Source of the DNA: an uncultured Collinsella sp. | GTDB taxonomy: Bacteria > Actinomycetota > Coriobacteriia > Coriobacteriales > Coriobacteriaceae | Reading direction: 5' to 3' | Assembly (NCBI GenBank): GCA_938005465.1 | Contig: CALLNU010000029.1 | Location: forward strand, 1 to 64,000 | Length of the DNA: 64,000 nucleotides | Part shown: positions 24,542-32,996 of the stretch, one piece after another | Position numbering within the stretch: the first letter of the stretch is position 1 | Layout of the letters: the number at the start of each line of letters is the position of its first letter | Translations under genes and position numbers: made by a program | Notes under the pieces: generated by a model | Seen by the model: only the letters and a program-made list of their open reading frames with translations | Database searches by the model: none | Told to the model about the DNA's origin: nothing

Positions 24542-24880
24542 TTAGGCGAGCTTGGCCTCGAGCTCGGCGATGCGCTTGTAGGCATCGATGGTAAAGCGGG
24601 TCTGCTTCTCCAGGATCATAGTGGTCATGAGGGTGTCCTGAGCGTGAGCCATGATGAAGGTCATCTCCATCTCGCCACCGCCGGCCTCCTGCGAAAGCAG
24701 TTTGGTCTGCGTGTCGTGGGCACCGATGAGCGCATCGCTGGCATCCTTGTGCAGCTGTTCGGCCTTCTCAAAGTCACCCTCGCGAGCAGCATCGAGCGCT
24801 GCAAGCAGATCGGTCTGGGCGTCACCTGCGTATGCGACGATCTCGAATCCAACCATCGAGATTTCTTCTTTGGTTGCCAT
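24542..24880 (-). CDS. lacF: PTS EIIA component, lactose/cellobiose family
   Basis: The 112-residue protein is a soluble EIIA of the lactose-chitobiose family. It accepts phosphate from HPr on H79 in MAHAQDTLMTTMI and passes it to the EIIB Cys. Length and helical pattern fit LacF. AAAGGAA precedes the ATG at 24880. It is monocistronic here, yet three fused EIICB proteins of the same family follow in the next 14 kb without EIIA genes of their own. A CATTCAAACA...GAACA site and a tandem 11-mer lie upstream. Confidence 0.9.
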   Translation of the reverse strand: MATKEEISMVGFEIVAYAGDAQTDLLAALDAAREGDFEKAEQLHKDASDALIGAHDTQTKLLSQEAGGGEMEMTFIMAHAQDTLMTTMILEKQTRFTIDAYKRIAELEAKLA

Positions 24881-24962
24881 ATTGCGTTCCTTTCACATAT
24901 GAACCAATGGAGAGCATCGCGTCCGGGCATACGCGCTGCGTTGTGTATGACAGAAACAATAA

Positions 24963-25037
24963 CATTCAAACAAAAAAGAACAGCTCAAAACGTAATTTCG
25001 AACTATGAACGGTCACTTTTCGCCCGTGAACGGTTTT
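24963..25037. promoter_or_regulatory. lacF promoter sites
   Basis: CATTCAAACAAAAAAGAACA at 24963-24982 closely matches CATTCAAACAGTAACGAACA upstream of the lacR-like gene (41025-41044). On the minus strand 25006-25037 reads ACCGTTCACGG, ten bases, then ACCGTTCATAG, the tandem 11-mer with 21-bp period. Confidence 0.6.
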
Positions 25038-25094
25038 TAAACCAATCTGAACAATATCGAACACAATTATCGGCAACCCAAACAGAGCCGCACC

Positions 25095-26099
25095 CTAACG
25101 CAAATCGCGCACCGTATCGCCCTCTACGAGCACACCGGGGATCAGCATGCGCTCCACGCCAGACGCACCCCCATCGGCGCCGGCAATCTTGTCGACCGCC
25201 CACATGCCGACGCGCTTGTTGTCAAAGCGCACCGTGGTCAGGCGACGGTCGGGCACGATATCGCCCAGGCTGTCATCAACACCCACCACGCTCACGTCCT
25301 CGGGCACACGCCTTCCGCACGACTCGAGCCCGCGAATGCAGCCGTAGGCCATGGCATCGTTGGAAGCATAAATGGCCGTACAGGTCGGATCTTCCGCCAG
25401 AGCCTGACCAGCAGCATATCCGCTCTGTGCCGTCCAATCCCCACGGACGAGTCGCGGCGGTTCAATACCATGCGCGCGCAATGTCTCGCGCCAGCCTTCC
25501 TCGCGCCGCATGCCCGAAAGCGAGCGCTCGGGACACGAAATAAAGTGCACGGTTTTGTGCCCCCGCCCCAGCAAGTACTCGACCACCTGGCGCGAGCAAT
25601 CGAACTGGTCGTTATCGACCGTTGAACAGAGCGGGTGCTCCAGCATCGTAACGAGCACCGTCTGCATGCCGGGCAGCGGCTCGAAGGTGCCAAAGTCCGC
25701 CGGCATGCGATTCATGATCACGACCATACCGTCTACCGGCAGCGCGCTCATGCGTGACGATGCGCTCTCGAGGGTATAGGGGTGTCCATCTACTTTAGTG
25801 AGGGTGATGGCATAGCCATGTTTGTCGGCCGCGGCGGCAAAGCCCTCCATACGGTCGAGGTTGCCGGTACCGGTAATGTTGAACATGGCGACGCCGACGG
25901 TCTTAAACCTGCCACGGCGCAGCGATCGACCGGCAAAATTGGGGCGATACCCCAGCTCGCGCATGGCGGCACGCACGCGTTCCTTGGTCTCGGGGCGCAC
26001 GCTGGGCGAATCGTGCACGGTGCGCGAGACCGTCTGCTCCGAGACGCCCGCGAGGCGCGCTACGTCTTTGACGGATACCGATTTTTTAACAGCGGCCAT
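25095..26099 (-). CDS. LacI-family regulator of the lacEG-type locus
   Basis: The 334-residue regulator has the HTH VSVKDVARLAGVSEQTVSRT, a hinge near AGRSLRRGRF and a sugar-binding domain ending with TTVRFDNKRVGMWAVDKIAG. It is divergent from the EIICB gene at 26456. Sites of the form AATGKYAACGWTGCCATT lie in between at 26114, 26258 and 26374. The recognition helix carries Glu-Gln after Ser, unlike its three paralogues. The ribosome site is weak. The likely role is a repressor released by a galactoside or its phosphate. Confidence 0.87.
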   Translation of the reverse strand: MAAVKKSVSVKDVARLAGVSEQTVSRTVHDSPSVRPETKERVRAAMRELGYRPNFAGRSLRRGRFKTVGVAMFNITGTGNLDRMEGFAAAADKHGYAITLTKVDGHPYTLESASSRMSALPVDGMVVIMNRMPADFGTFEPLPGMQTVLVTMLEHPLCSTVDNDQFDCSRQVVEYLLGRGHKTVHFISCPERSLSGMRREEGWRETLRAHGIEPPRLVRGDWTAQSGYAAGQALAEDPTCTAIYASNDAMAYGCIRGLESCGRRVPEDVSVVGVDDSLGDIVPDRRLTTVRFDNKRVGMWAVDKIAGADGGASGVERMLIPGVLVEGDTVRDLR

Positions 26100-26113
26100 A
26101 GGTCGATCTTTCT

Positions 26114-26397
26114 ATGTCAACGATGCCATTGGTGGCACCCTACGCAGTCAAATGAAACGTCTTCAAGTATATCTAACGCCTCCCCCACCATACGCTCACC
26201 ACCCAAAACCTACCGTTCACCGACATTTTTGCTTCCCCGAACGGCTTTTGTCGACCAAATGTTAACGTTGCCATTGCGCAAACACAGAGCCACCGGGCGG
26301 CTCAAACGTTTACGCATAAGGAATCGACGGTTCGCAGGCACAGGAACCACCGGTTCGCGTCTTTTTTGTGTCGCAAAATGGCAACGTCAACATTTTG
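26114..26397. promoter_or_regulatory. Operators and tandem 11-mer in the 25095/26456 divergent promoter
   Basis: Three related sites are seen: ATGTCAACGATGCCATTG (26114-26131), AATGTTAACGTTGCCATTG (26258-26276) and AAAATGGCAACGTCAACATT (26375-26394, flanked by a further C/G symmetric step). ACCGTTCACCG (26212-26222) starts a copy of the tandem 11-mer whose second half is inverted (CCCGAACGG). This accounts for most of the 356-bp gap. Confidence 0.65.
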
Positions 26398-26455
26398 GCA
26401 ACCGAACGCCAAAAGCTACCATCGTTGCTAACCCACCGACTCTTAGGAGCATTGC

Positions 26456-28231
26456 ATGGAGCAACTCATCGCCATCATCGAAAAGGGCCAGCCCTTTTTC
26501 AACGCGATCGCCCGCAACAAGTACCTCAAGGCGATCCGCGACGGCTTTATCTCCGTCATCCCCATCATCATCTTCTCGTCCATCTTCTGCCTGGTAGCCT
26601 CGGTCCCCAACATCTGGGGTTTCTACTGGCCCGATGACATCAACAACGCCCTGTGGAAGTGCTACAACTACTCCATGGGCATCCTGGCCATCGCCTGCGC
26701 CGCCACCACGGCCAAGCACTTCGCCGACGCTCAGAACCGCGATCTGCCCAAGAACAACCAGATCAACTTTATCTCGTGCATGTGCGCGGCCATCATCGGC
26801 TTCTTGCTCCTTTCGAGCGACACCATCGCCACGGACGCTGCCAGCGGTTTCAACACCACCTACCTTGGTTCCAAGGGCCTGCTGACCGCTTTCATCGCTG
26901 CGTTTGTGACCGGCATCATCTACAAGTTCTTCATTAAGCGCAACATCACCGTCAAGATGCCCGAGCAGGTTCCGCCCAACATCTCGCAGACCTTCAAGGA
27001 CATCATCCCCTTCTCCGTCTGCATCACCGTCTTTTGGGTTTTTGACATCGTCTTCCGCGCTGCTTTTGGCTTCTGCTTTGCCCAGGGCGTCATCCAGGTG
27101 TTCCAGCCCCTGTTCACCGCTGCCGATGGCTACATCGGCCTCGCTGTGATCTACGGCGCCATGAGCCTGTTCTGGTTCGTGGGCGTCCACGGCCCCTCGA
27201 TCGTCGAGCCCGCTATCGCCGCCGCGCTCGTTGCCAACATGACCGACAACCTGGCTGCGTTCCAGGCTGGCCAGCACGCTTCCGCTGTCCTGACCCAGGG
27301 TGCCCAGTACTTCGTCGTCTGCATGGGCGGCACCGGCGCCACGCTCGTCCTGGTCTTTATGTTCTGCTTCCTGGCCAAGTCCCAGGAGATGCGCGCTGTC
27401 GGTAAGGCCGCTATCGTCCCCGTGTGCTTTGCCGTCAACGAGCCGCTGCTGTTCGCCGCACCCATCGTGCTCAACCCCGTCTTCTTTGTCCCGTTTGTCT
27501 TTGCCCCGATCGCCAACATCTGGATCCTCAAGATCTTTATCGACTTCTTGGGCATGAACGGCTTTATGTACACCCTGCCCTGGACCGTCCCCGGCCCCAT
27601 CGGCACCATCATGGGCCTGGGCTTCCAGCCGCTCGCCTTTGTGATGCTCGCCCTTATCCTGGTCGTCGACTTCGTTCTGTACTACCCGTTCTTCCGTGCC
27701 TATGACGCCCAGAAGTGCGCCGAGGAGGCCGAGATCTCCCAGGAGGAGCTCGCCGCCAAGAACGCCGAGAAGGCCGCCAAGCTCAACGATGCCTTCCAGG
27801 GCAAGGCTGACGCCAAGAGCGTTGCCGCCGGCGCTGCCGCCGAGGCCGTGAAGGCCGACTCCCCCGCCGCTTCTGCAGCACCCGCTGCCGAGGCAACGAC
27901 CGCCAGCGACCTCAACGGCAAGCGCGTGCTCGTGCTCTGCCAGGGCGGCGGAACCTCGGGCCTGCTCGCCAACGCACTGGCCAAGGCTGCCAAGGAGCGC
28001 GGCATCGATCTTGAAACCGCTGCCGAGGCATATGGCAACCATGTCGACATGCTCCCCGACTTTGACCTGGTCGTCCTGGCCCCGCAGGCCGCCAGCTACC
28101 TGGCCGACCTGCAGAAGGACTGCGAACGCGTGGGCAACAAGTGCGTCGCCTGCCGTGGCAAGCAGTACATCGAGCTCTCCCAGAACGGCGATAAGTCTCT
28201 CGCCTTCGTCTCCGAGCAACTCTCGAAGTAA
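26456..28231 (+). CDS. lacE: PTS EIICB component, lactose/cellobiose family (fused)
   Basis: The 591-residue membrane transporter has an N-terminal EIIC of the lactose-chitobiose family (about 1-425, with GVHGPSIVEPAIAAAL and FAVNEPLLFAAPIVLNP). An Ala/Glu-rich linker (about 425-480) leads to a C-terminal EIIB whose phosphorylated residue is C495 in VLVLCQGGGTSG. It imports a galactoside and delivers it as the 6-phosphate. The EIIB loop CQGGGTSG differs from CAGAGTSA in the two other copies. AGGAG lies upstream of the ATG. It is followed 66 bases later by a 6-phospho-beta-galactosidase and lacks its own EIIA. The substrate within the galactoside group is not certain. Confidence 0.92.
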   Translation: MEQLIAIIEKGQPFFNAIARNKYLKAIRDGFISVIPIIIFSSIFCLVASVPNIWGFYWPDDINNALWKCYNYSMGILAIACAATTAKHFADAQNRDLPKNNQINFISCMCAAIIGFLLLSSDTIATDAASGFNTTYLGSKGLLTAFIAAFVTGIIYKFFIKRNITVKMPEQVPPNISQTFKDIIPFSVCITVFWVFDIVFRAAFGFCFAQGVIQVFQPLFTAADGYIGLAVIYGAMSLFWFVGVHGPSIVEPAIAAALVANMTDNLAAFQAGQHASAVLTQGAQYFVVCMGGTGATLVLVFMFCFLAKSQEMRAVGKAAIVPVCFAVNEPLLFAAPIVLNPVFFVPFVFAPIANIWILKIFIDFLGMNGFMYTLPWTVPGPIGTIMGLGFQPLAFVMLALILVVDFVLYYPFFRAYDAQKCAEEAEISQEELAAKNAEKAAKLNDAFQGKADAKSVAAGAAAEAVKADSPAASAAPAAEATTASDLNGKRVLVLCQGGGTSGLLANALAKAAKERGIDLETAAEAYGNHVDMLPDFDLVVLAPQAASYLADLQKDCERVGNKCVACRGKQYIELSQNGDKSLAFVSEQLSK

Positions 28232-28297
28232 GTAACGCTCAGGGCCAGCCGACCATCCAAGACCGGCTGGTCCTTCGATTTAAACGATTGGATCATC

Positions 28298-29737
28298 ATG
28301 TCCGTTAACCCTGCTAGCGTCACCAACCCGCCTACGCAGTTTCCCGAGGACTTTGTCTTTGGCGGCGCCACCGCTGCCTACCAGGTAGAGGGCGAGACCC
28401 GCACCCACGGTAAGGGCAAGGTTGCCTGGGACGACTTCCTGGAGGCCCAGGGGCGCTTTTCCCCCGATCCCGCTTCGGACTTCTACAACCAGTACCCCGT
28501 CGACTTGGAGCTGTGCGAAGAGTTTGGCATCAACGGCATTCGCCTCTCCATCGCCTGGAGCCGCATCTTCCCCAACGGTACCGGCGAAATCAACCCCGAG
28601 GGCGTCCAGTTCTACCACGATCTCTTCGCCGAGTGCCATAAGCACCATGTTGAGCCGTTCGTCACGCTGCATCACTTTGACACGCCGCTTCCCCTCTTTG
28701 AGAAGGGCGACTTCCTCAACCGCGAGACTATCGACGCCTTTGTGGACTTTGCCACCTTCTGCTTTAAGGAGTACGCCGACCAGGTAACCTACTGGTTCAC
28801 CTTTAACGAGATCTGGGCCGACGCCTCCAACACCTACATCGAGGGCACCTTCCCCGGCGGCGTCAAGGCGCATCTGGCCGAGGCCTTCCAGTGCGAGCAC
28901 AACATGATGCTCGCCCACGCCAAGGCAGTACTGGCCTTCCACAACGGCGGTTTTAAGGGCAAAATCGGCGTCATTCAGTCGCTGGAGTTTAAGTACCCGC
29001 TCAACGAGAACGACCCCGCCGACATCAAAGCCGCCAACAATGAGCACGTGCTGCAGAACCAGTTTTTGCTCGACGCCACCTTCCGCGGCGACTATGCGCC
29101 CGATACGCTCGAGTGCGCTAACCGCCTGGCAGCCATCTCGGGCGGCACCATCGAGATTCTGGACGAAGACCTCGAGATTATGCGCGAGGCCGCGCTCTAC
29201 AACGACTACCTGGGCGTTAACAACTACCAGTGCCGTTTCTTGAAGGCTTACGATGGCGAGAACGACCTGCACCACAACGGTACGGGCGAGAAGGGCACCG
29301 GCCGTTGGCGCGTCAAGGGCATTGGCGAGCATGTGAACAAGCCTGGCATCCCCACCACCGACTGGGACTGGATCATCTATCCCGAGGGTCTGTTCGATCT
29401 GCTCGTCTACATTAAGCAGCGCTACCCCAACTACAAGCAGATCTTCATCACCGAGAACGGCATGGGCTACAAGGACCCCTACAAGGACGGTTTTGTGGAC
29501 GACCAGCCGCGCATCGACTACATCGAGCAGCACCTGCGCTGGTTGCTCAAGGCCATGGAGGTGGGCGTCAACGTGGGCGGCTACTTCCTGTGGAGCCTGC
29601 AGGATCAGTTTTCCTGGACCAATGGCTACAACAAGCGCTATGGCTTCTTCTACGTAGACTTTGAAACCCAGAAGCGCACGCCCAAGGCAAGCGCCTACTG
29701 GTACAAGCACGTGGCGCAAACCCGTCGTCTGGACTAG
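28298..29737 (+). CDS. lacG: 6-phospho-beta-galactosidase (GH1)
   Basis: The 479-residue GH1 enzyme has the acid/base E171 in TFNEI and nucleophile E386 in FITENG. The C-terminal motif FSWTNGYNKRYG contains the Ser-Trp pair, Lys and Tyr that bind the 6-phosphate in LacG. The Trp, where 6-phospho-beta-glucosidases usually have a small residue, favours a galactose configuration. It cuts imported galactoside-6-phosphate and yields galactose-6-phosphate for LacAB. The ribosome site is modest. It forms an operon with the EIICB gene and ends at a strong terminator (29782). Residues near the N-terminus are nearly identical to the copy at 38234. Confidence 0.9.
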   Translation: MSVNPASVTNPPTQFPEDFVFGGATAAYQVEGETRTHGKGKVAWDDFLEAQGRFSPDPASDFYNQYPVDLELCEEFGINGIRLSIAWSRIFPNGTGEINPEGVQFYHDLFAECHKHHVEPFVTLHHFDTPLPLFEKGDFLNRETIDAFVDFATFCFKEYADQVTYWFTFNEIWADASNTYIEGTFPGGVKAHLAEAFQCEHNMMLAHAKAVLAFHNGGFKGKIGVIQSLEFKYPLNENDPADIKAANNEHVLQNQFLLDATFRGDYAPDTLECANRLAAISGGTIEILDEDLEIMREAALYNDYLGVNNYQCRFLKAYDGENDLHHNGTGEKGTGRWRVKGIGEHVNKPGIPTTDWDWIIYPEGLFDLLVYIKQRYPNYKQIFITENGMGYKDPYKDGFVDDQPRIDYIEQHLRWLLKAMEVGVNVGGYFLWSLQDQFSWTNGYNKRYGFFYVDFETQKRTPKASAYWYKHVAQTRRLD

Positions 29738-29781
29738 CGGCTGGCGGGGTCGCCTGCCCACATAACCTGTCCCCATTTCTC

Positions 29782-29827
29782 AGCCGGGGGCGGCACGTCA
29801 CACGGCGCGCCGCCCCCGGCCTTTTTG
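29782..29827 (+). terminator. Terminator of EIICB-lacG operon
   Basis: GCCGGGGGCGGC pairs with GCCGCCCCCGGC and is followed by TTTTT. Confidence 0.88.
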
Positions 29828-29842
29828 GGCGGTTCGGGGTCC

Positions 29843-29984
29843 GTTTGTCTCAATCTGTAACATCTAGCCGAGTTTTTGGGTCCTAGCTGTTACAGATTGA
29901 GACGAACAGGATTGCTCTTTCCGAAGAATCTAAATCTGTAACACGTAGCCCGCTTTTGACCGTCTACCTGTTACAAATCGAGAC
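29843..29984. repeat. Hairpin repeat array, locus 2 (two units)
   Basis: Unit 1 (29843-29907) pairs GTCTCAATCTGTAACATCTA with the complement of its right arm through a loop CCGAGTTTTTGGGTC. Unit 2 (29929-29984) has TCTAAATCTGTAACACGTAG with a TGACCGT loop. It lies between convergent genes, after the operon terminator. Confidence 0.88.
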
Positions 29985-29998
29985 AGACGGAGTAGGAC

Positions 29999-31036
29999 CT
30001 AACCCCGTATGTCCCTAACAGTCGAGCGTTCGACCAGCGTGCTCGGCACATGAATCGCCTCGATAGACGAGCTCTCTCCAATCGCCGCCTCAAACGCAAG
30101 CTTACCGACACCGCGCAAATCAAATCGCAGCGTCGTCAGCCGATTGTGAGGAACAAGTCCCTCGAGTGCGTCGTCGATACCAACCACGCTCACGTCGTCG
30201 GGCACGGGCAGGCCCGCGTTCTCGAGCGCGGCGATAACGCCCAGCGCCATCTGGTCATTTGCCGCAAGCACGGCAGTCGGCGCCTGCGACCCGCCGGCAA
30301 GCACCTCGGCCGCAATCCGCTCGCCCATGGCGTACCCACTGTCCGCACTCCAATCGCCACGCAGCATCGGAGCGGCATCGACATGAGCACGACCCAGCGT
30401 ATCGCGCCAACCGGCCTCACGAAAACGCGAGGAAATCGAGTTTTCCGGACCCGCCACAAACCGCATATTCGAGTGACCATGTTCCAGCAGATAATTGGTC
30501 AACAGCTCGCACGAACCATACTGGTCGGAGTCGATCGTCGTGCAGCGCGGATGCGCATACATGGACAGGATGACCGTTCGCACTCCCGGCTGGGGAACAA
30601 ACTCCTCAAAATCGGGAGCCATGCGGTTCATGTTGAGAATCATGCCGTCGACGGGTCGCTCGACCATGCGGCGCGAGGCATCGGCAAGTGCATAGGGCTT
30701 GTCGCCGCCCATCTCGATCATAGTGACGGCAAAATCGTGCTCGCGCGCCGCTTGCATGATACCCTCGAGCGTCGCCAGGTTACCGACACGTGTGATGTTG
30801 TACATGCACAGGCCAATAGAACGATACGACCCGCCGCGCAACGCCGCTCCAGCAAAATTGGGACGAAAGCCCAGCTCTTCCATGGCGGCCAGCACACGCT
30901 TGCGCGTCTTTTCCGTCACGTTGGGCATACCGTTGACCACGCGAGACACAGTCTGGCGGCTCACGCCAGCGAGCGCCGCAACCTCTGCCGCGCTCGCCGA
31001 ACGACCATTCCTTGTCTGCTGATCCATGCCTTCCAC
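29999..31036 (-). CDS. LacI-family regulator of the 31-34 kb GH1/PTS locus
   Basis: The regulator has the HTH ASAAEVAALAGVSRQTVSRV, hinge near AGAALRGGSY and an effector domain ending TTLRFDLRGVGKLAFEAAIG. I chose a GTG at 31036 because GGGAAGCAGG lies five bases upstream; the ATG three codons later (31027) is also possible. It is divergent from the GH1 gene at 31372, and three copies of a GAGCACGTTAAC-like operator lie in the gap. Overall it is closest to the galR-like protein at 13553-14632, and the operators of the two differ at one main base. The recognition pair is Arg-Gln. Confidence 0.86.
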   Translation of the reverse strand: MEGMDQQTRNGRSASAAEVAALAGVSRQTVSRVVNGMPNVTEKTRKRVLAAMEELGFRPNFAGAALRGGSYRSIGLCMYNITRVGNLATLEGIMQAAREHDFAVTMIEMGGDKPYALADASRRMVERPVDGMILNMNRMAPDFEEFVPQPGVRTVILSMYAHPRCTTIDSDQYGSCELLTNYLLEHGHSNMRFVAGPENSISSRFREAGWRDTLGRAHVDAAPMLRGDWSADSGYAMGERIAAEVLAGGSQAPTAVLAANDQMALGVIAALENAGLPVPDDVSVVGIDDALEGLVPHNRLTTLRFDLRGVGKLAFEAAIGESSSIEAIHVPSTLVERSTVRDIRG

Positions 31037-31089
31037 GCTAACCTGCTTCCCAACTATTCCCCGCGCCCATGGCGCATCGTACATACATT

Positions 31090-31257
31090 GATAACGTGCT
31101 CATGATACCCGAGCCATATACCACAACATGAAAACTTCTGTCAATCAAAACCGCTTACCGAACAAATACAACCGTTCGCGGCTGTTTGAAGTTGTTTTGT
31201 TTCTATACATCCCAGCCGGATGTTAACGTGCTCATTGTCAAATGTTCACGTGCTCAT
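31090..31257. promoter_or_regulatory. Operators and tandem 11-mer in the 31.1 kb divergent promoter
   Basis: GATAACGTGCTCAT (31090-31103), ATGTTAACGTGCTCAT (31220-31235) and ATGTTCACGTGCTCAT (31242-31257) are variants of one operator. The last two are 22 bases apart. ACCGCTTACCG (31150-31160), ten bases, then ACCGTTCGCGG (31171-31181) is a tandem 11-mer with 21-bp period. Confidence 0.7.
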
Positions 31258-31371
31258 TTTGGTTCTAATCATTTTAAGATAGTGTTTATCGGGCTTTTTC
31301 ACCGCTGAACGCTAACCAGGGAGCCTCCTGAGCACAAACGCACAATATCGAACAGCGAGACGAGAGGGTGT

Positions 31372-32820
31372 ATGCATATGTCTTTGCTAAACCGCGTACA
31401 GCAGCTGCCGAAGGGCTTTGTTTGGGGCGCCGCAACCGCCGCGTACCAAACGGAAGGTTCCACGAAGGTGGCAGGCAAGGGTAAGACCATGTGGGACGAT
31501 TACCTTGTCGCCCAGGGTCGCTTTTTGCCCGACCCGGCCAGTGATTTCTACAACCGCTACGAGGAGGATATCCGCCTTTCTGCCGAGCATGGGCTCAACG
31601 CCATCCGTGTGTCCATCGCCTGGACCCGCATCTTCCCCAACGGCGACGATGCCGAGCCCCTCGCCGAGGGCGTTAAGCACTACCACGAGCTGTTCGCCTG
31701 CTGCAAAAAGTATGGCGTCGAGCCCTATGTGTCCCTGCATCACTTTGACTCCCCCGCCGCCCTGTTCAACCAGGGCGACTGGCTCAACCGCAAGACCGTC
31801 GACGCCTATGTGCGCTATGCCGAGTTCTGCTTCCGCGAGTTCCGCGAGGTCAAGAATTGGTTCACCATCAACGAGCTCATCAGCCTCTCGCACTCCCAAT
31901 ACATCCAAGGCAACTTCCCGCCCAACCATCACTTTGATGTGACGAGCGGCATCCAGAGCCAGCACAACGAGCTCGTTGCCCACGCCCGCGCCGTCAACCT
32001 GTATAAGGATCTTGACGAGACCGAGCACCTGGGCGGCCGCATTGGCATGGTCAACGTCCTGACGCCGGCATATCCTGCCACCGACTCGCCCGCCGACCAG
32101 CACGCCGCCGACCTGTACAACGCCTTCTACACCGACTTCATCATGGACGGCGCCTTCCTGGGCCACTACTCCGCGCGCACCCTCTCACTCATCAACGAGA
32201 TTCTGCGTGCCAACAACGCCACGCTTACGGTTGAGGACAGCGACATGGAGGAGCTCGCCAAGGCGGCGCCCCGCAACGATATGTTCGGCCTCAACTACTA
32301 TCAGTCGGCGTTTATCGCCGCCTACGATGGCGAGTCCACCAACAGCTTTAACGGCACCGGAGACAAGGGCACCTCGTGCTTTAAGTTTAAGGGCGTCGGG
32401 CAGCAGGTCGATATGCCGGGTATCCCCACCACCGACTGGGATTGGCTCATCTACCCGCAAGGCCTCTACGACACGCTCAAGCACATCAGCGCCACCTATC
32501 CCAACCTCCCCGTCATCTATATCACCGAAAACGGCCTGGGCCACAAGGACCCCGAGCCCGACGCAAACGGCATCGTCGCCGATCCCGAGCGCATCGACTT
32601 TGTCGACCAGCACATGGAGAAGGTGCTCCAGGCGCGCGCCGAGGGCGTCGACGTCCAGGGCTACTTTATCTGGAGCCTGCAGGACCAGTTCTCGTGGGCC
32701 AACGGCTATAACAAGCGCTACGGCCTGTTCTACATCGACTTCGACACGCAAAAACGCTACATCAAGCAGTCGGCACTCTGGTACAAGGAGCTCGCCGACA
32801 CTATGGCGGACGCGCAGTAG
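31372..32820 (+). CDS. 6-phospho-beta-galactosidase-like GH1 enzyme
   Basis: The 482-residue GH1 enzyme has acid/base E168 in TINEL and nucleophile E386 in YITENG. The phosphate-binding region reads FSWANGYNKRYG, again with the Trp that marks galacto-specific enzymes. It is clearly more diverged from the copies at 28298 and 38234 than those two are from each other (for example QTEGSTKVAGKGKTMWDDYL near the start). It probably acts on a different phosphorylated galactoside. It is the first gene of this locus, with the EIICB gene 176 bases downstream. GAGAGGGT precedes the start; an ATG two codons later is possible. Confidence 0.87.
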   Translation: MHMSLLNRVQQLPKGFVWGAATAAYQTEGSTKVAGKGKTMWDDYLVAQGRFLPDPASDFYNRYEEDIRLSAEHGLNAIRVSIAWTRIFPNGDDAEPLAEGVKHYHELFACCKKYGVEPYVSLHHFDSPAALFNQGDWLNRKTVDAYVRYAEFCFREFREVKNWFTINELISLSHSQYIQGNFPPNHHFDVTSGIQSQHNELVAHARAVNLYKDLDETEHLGGRIGMVNVLTPAYPATDSPADQHAADLYNAFYTDFIMDGAFLGHYSARTLSLINEILRANNATLTVEDSDMEELAKAAPRNDMFGLNYYQSAFIAAYDGESTNSFNGTGDKGTSCFKFKGVGQQVDMPGIPTTDWDWLIYPQGLYDTLKHISATYPNLPVIYITENGLGHKDPEPDANGIVADPERIDFVDQHMEKVLQARAEGVDVQGYFIWSLQDQFSWANGYNKRYGLFYIDFDTQKRYIKQSALWYKELADTMADAQ

Positions 32821-32841
32821 CGCATCGCCTCGCTTTCCCCC

Positions 32842-32888
32842 GAGAAGGGAGCGGCCCTATGCGATACAAACCCAGCCGCTCCCCTCTC
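32842..32888 (+). terminator. Hairpin between GH1 and EIICB genes
   Basis: GGGAGCGGC pairs with GCCGCTCCC across a 20-base loop. There is no clear T run, so this may be a processing or attenuation hairpin that sets different levels for the two genes. Confidence 0.35.
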
Positions 32889-32996
32889 TCCCCTTGGGAC
32901 CGACCCCGCCTGCACCCGGGCTTTTAGCAAGCGGGAGACCATATAGGTTTTCAACGTCCATGCCATTAAGATTTCATGCAAAGAGGAGCGTGAACT

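Noticed and set aside
26114..26397. Riboswitch upstream of the EIICB gene
   Set aside because: The repeated AACGTTGCCATT sites fit LacI operators and no known aptamer pattern is seen.
26387..28219. 610-codon minus-strand frame over the EIICB gene
   Set aside because: High GC codon use opens the opposite frame. The product is Gly/Asp/Val-rich and matches nothing, while the plus strand encodes a clear PTS protein.
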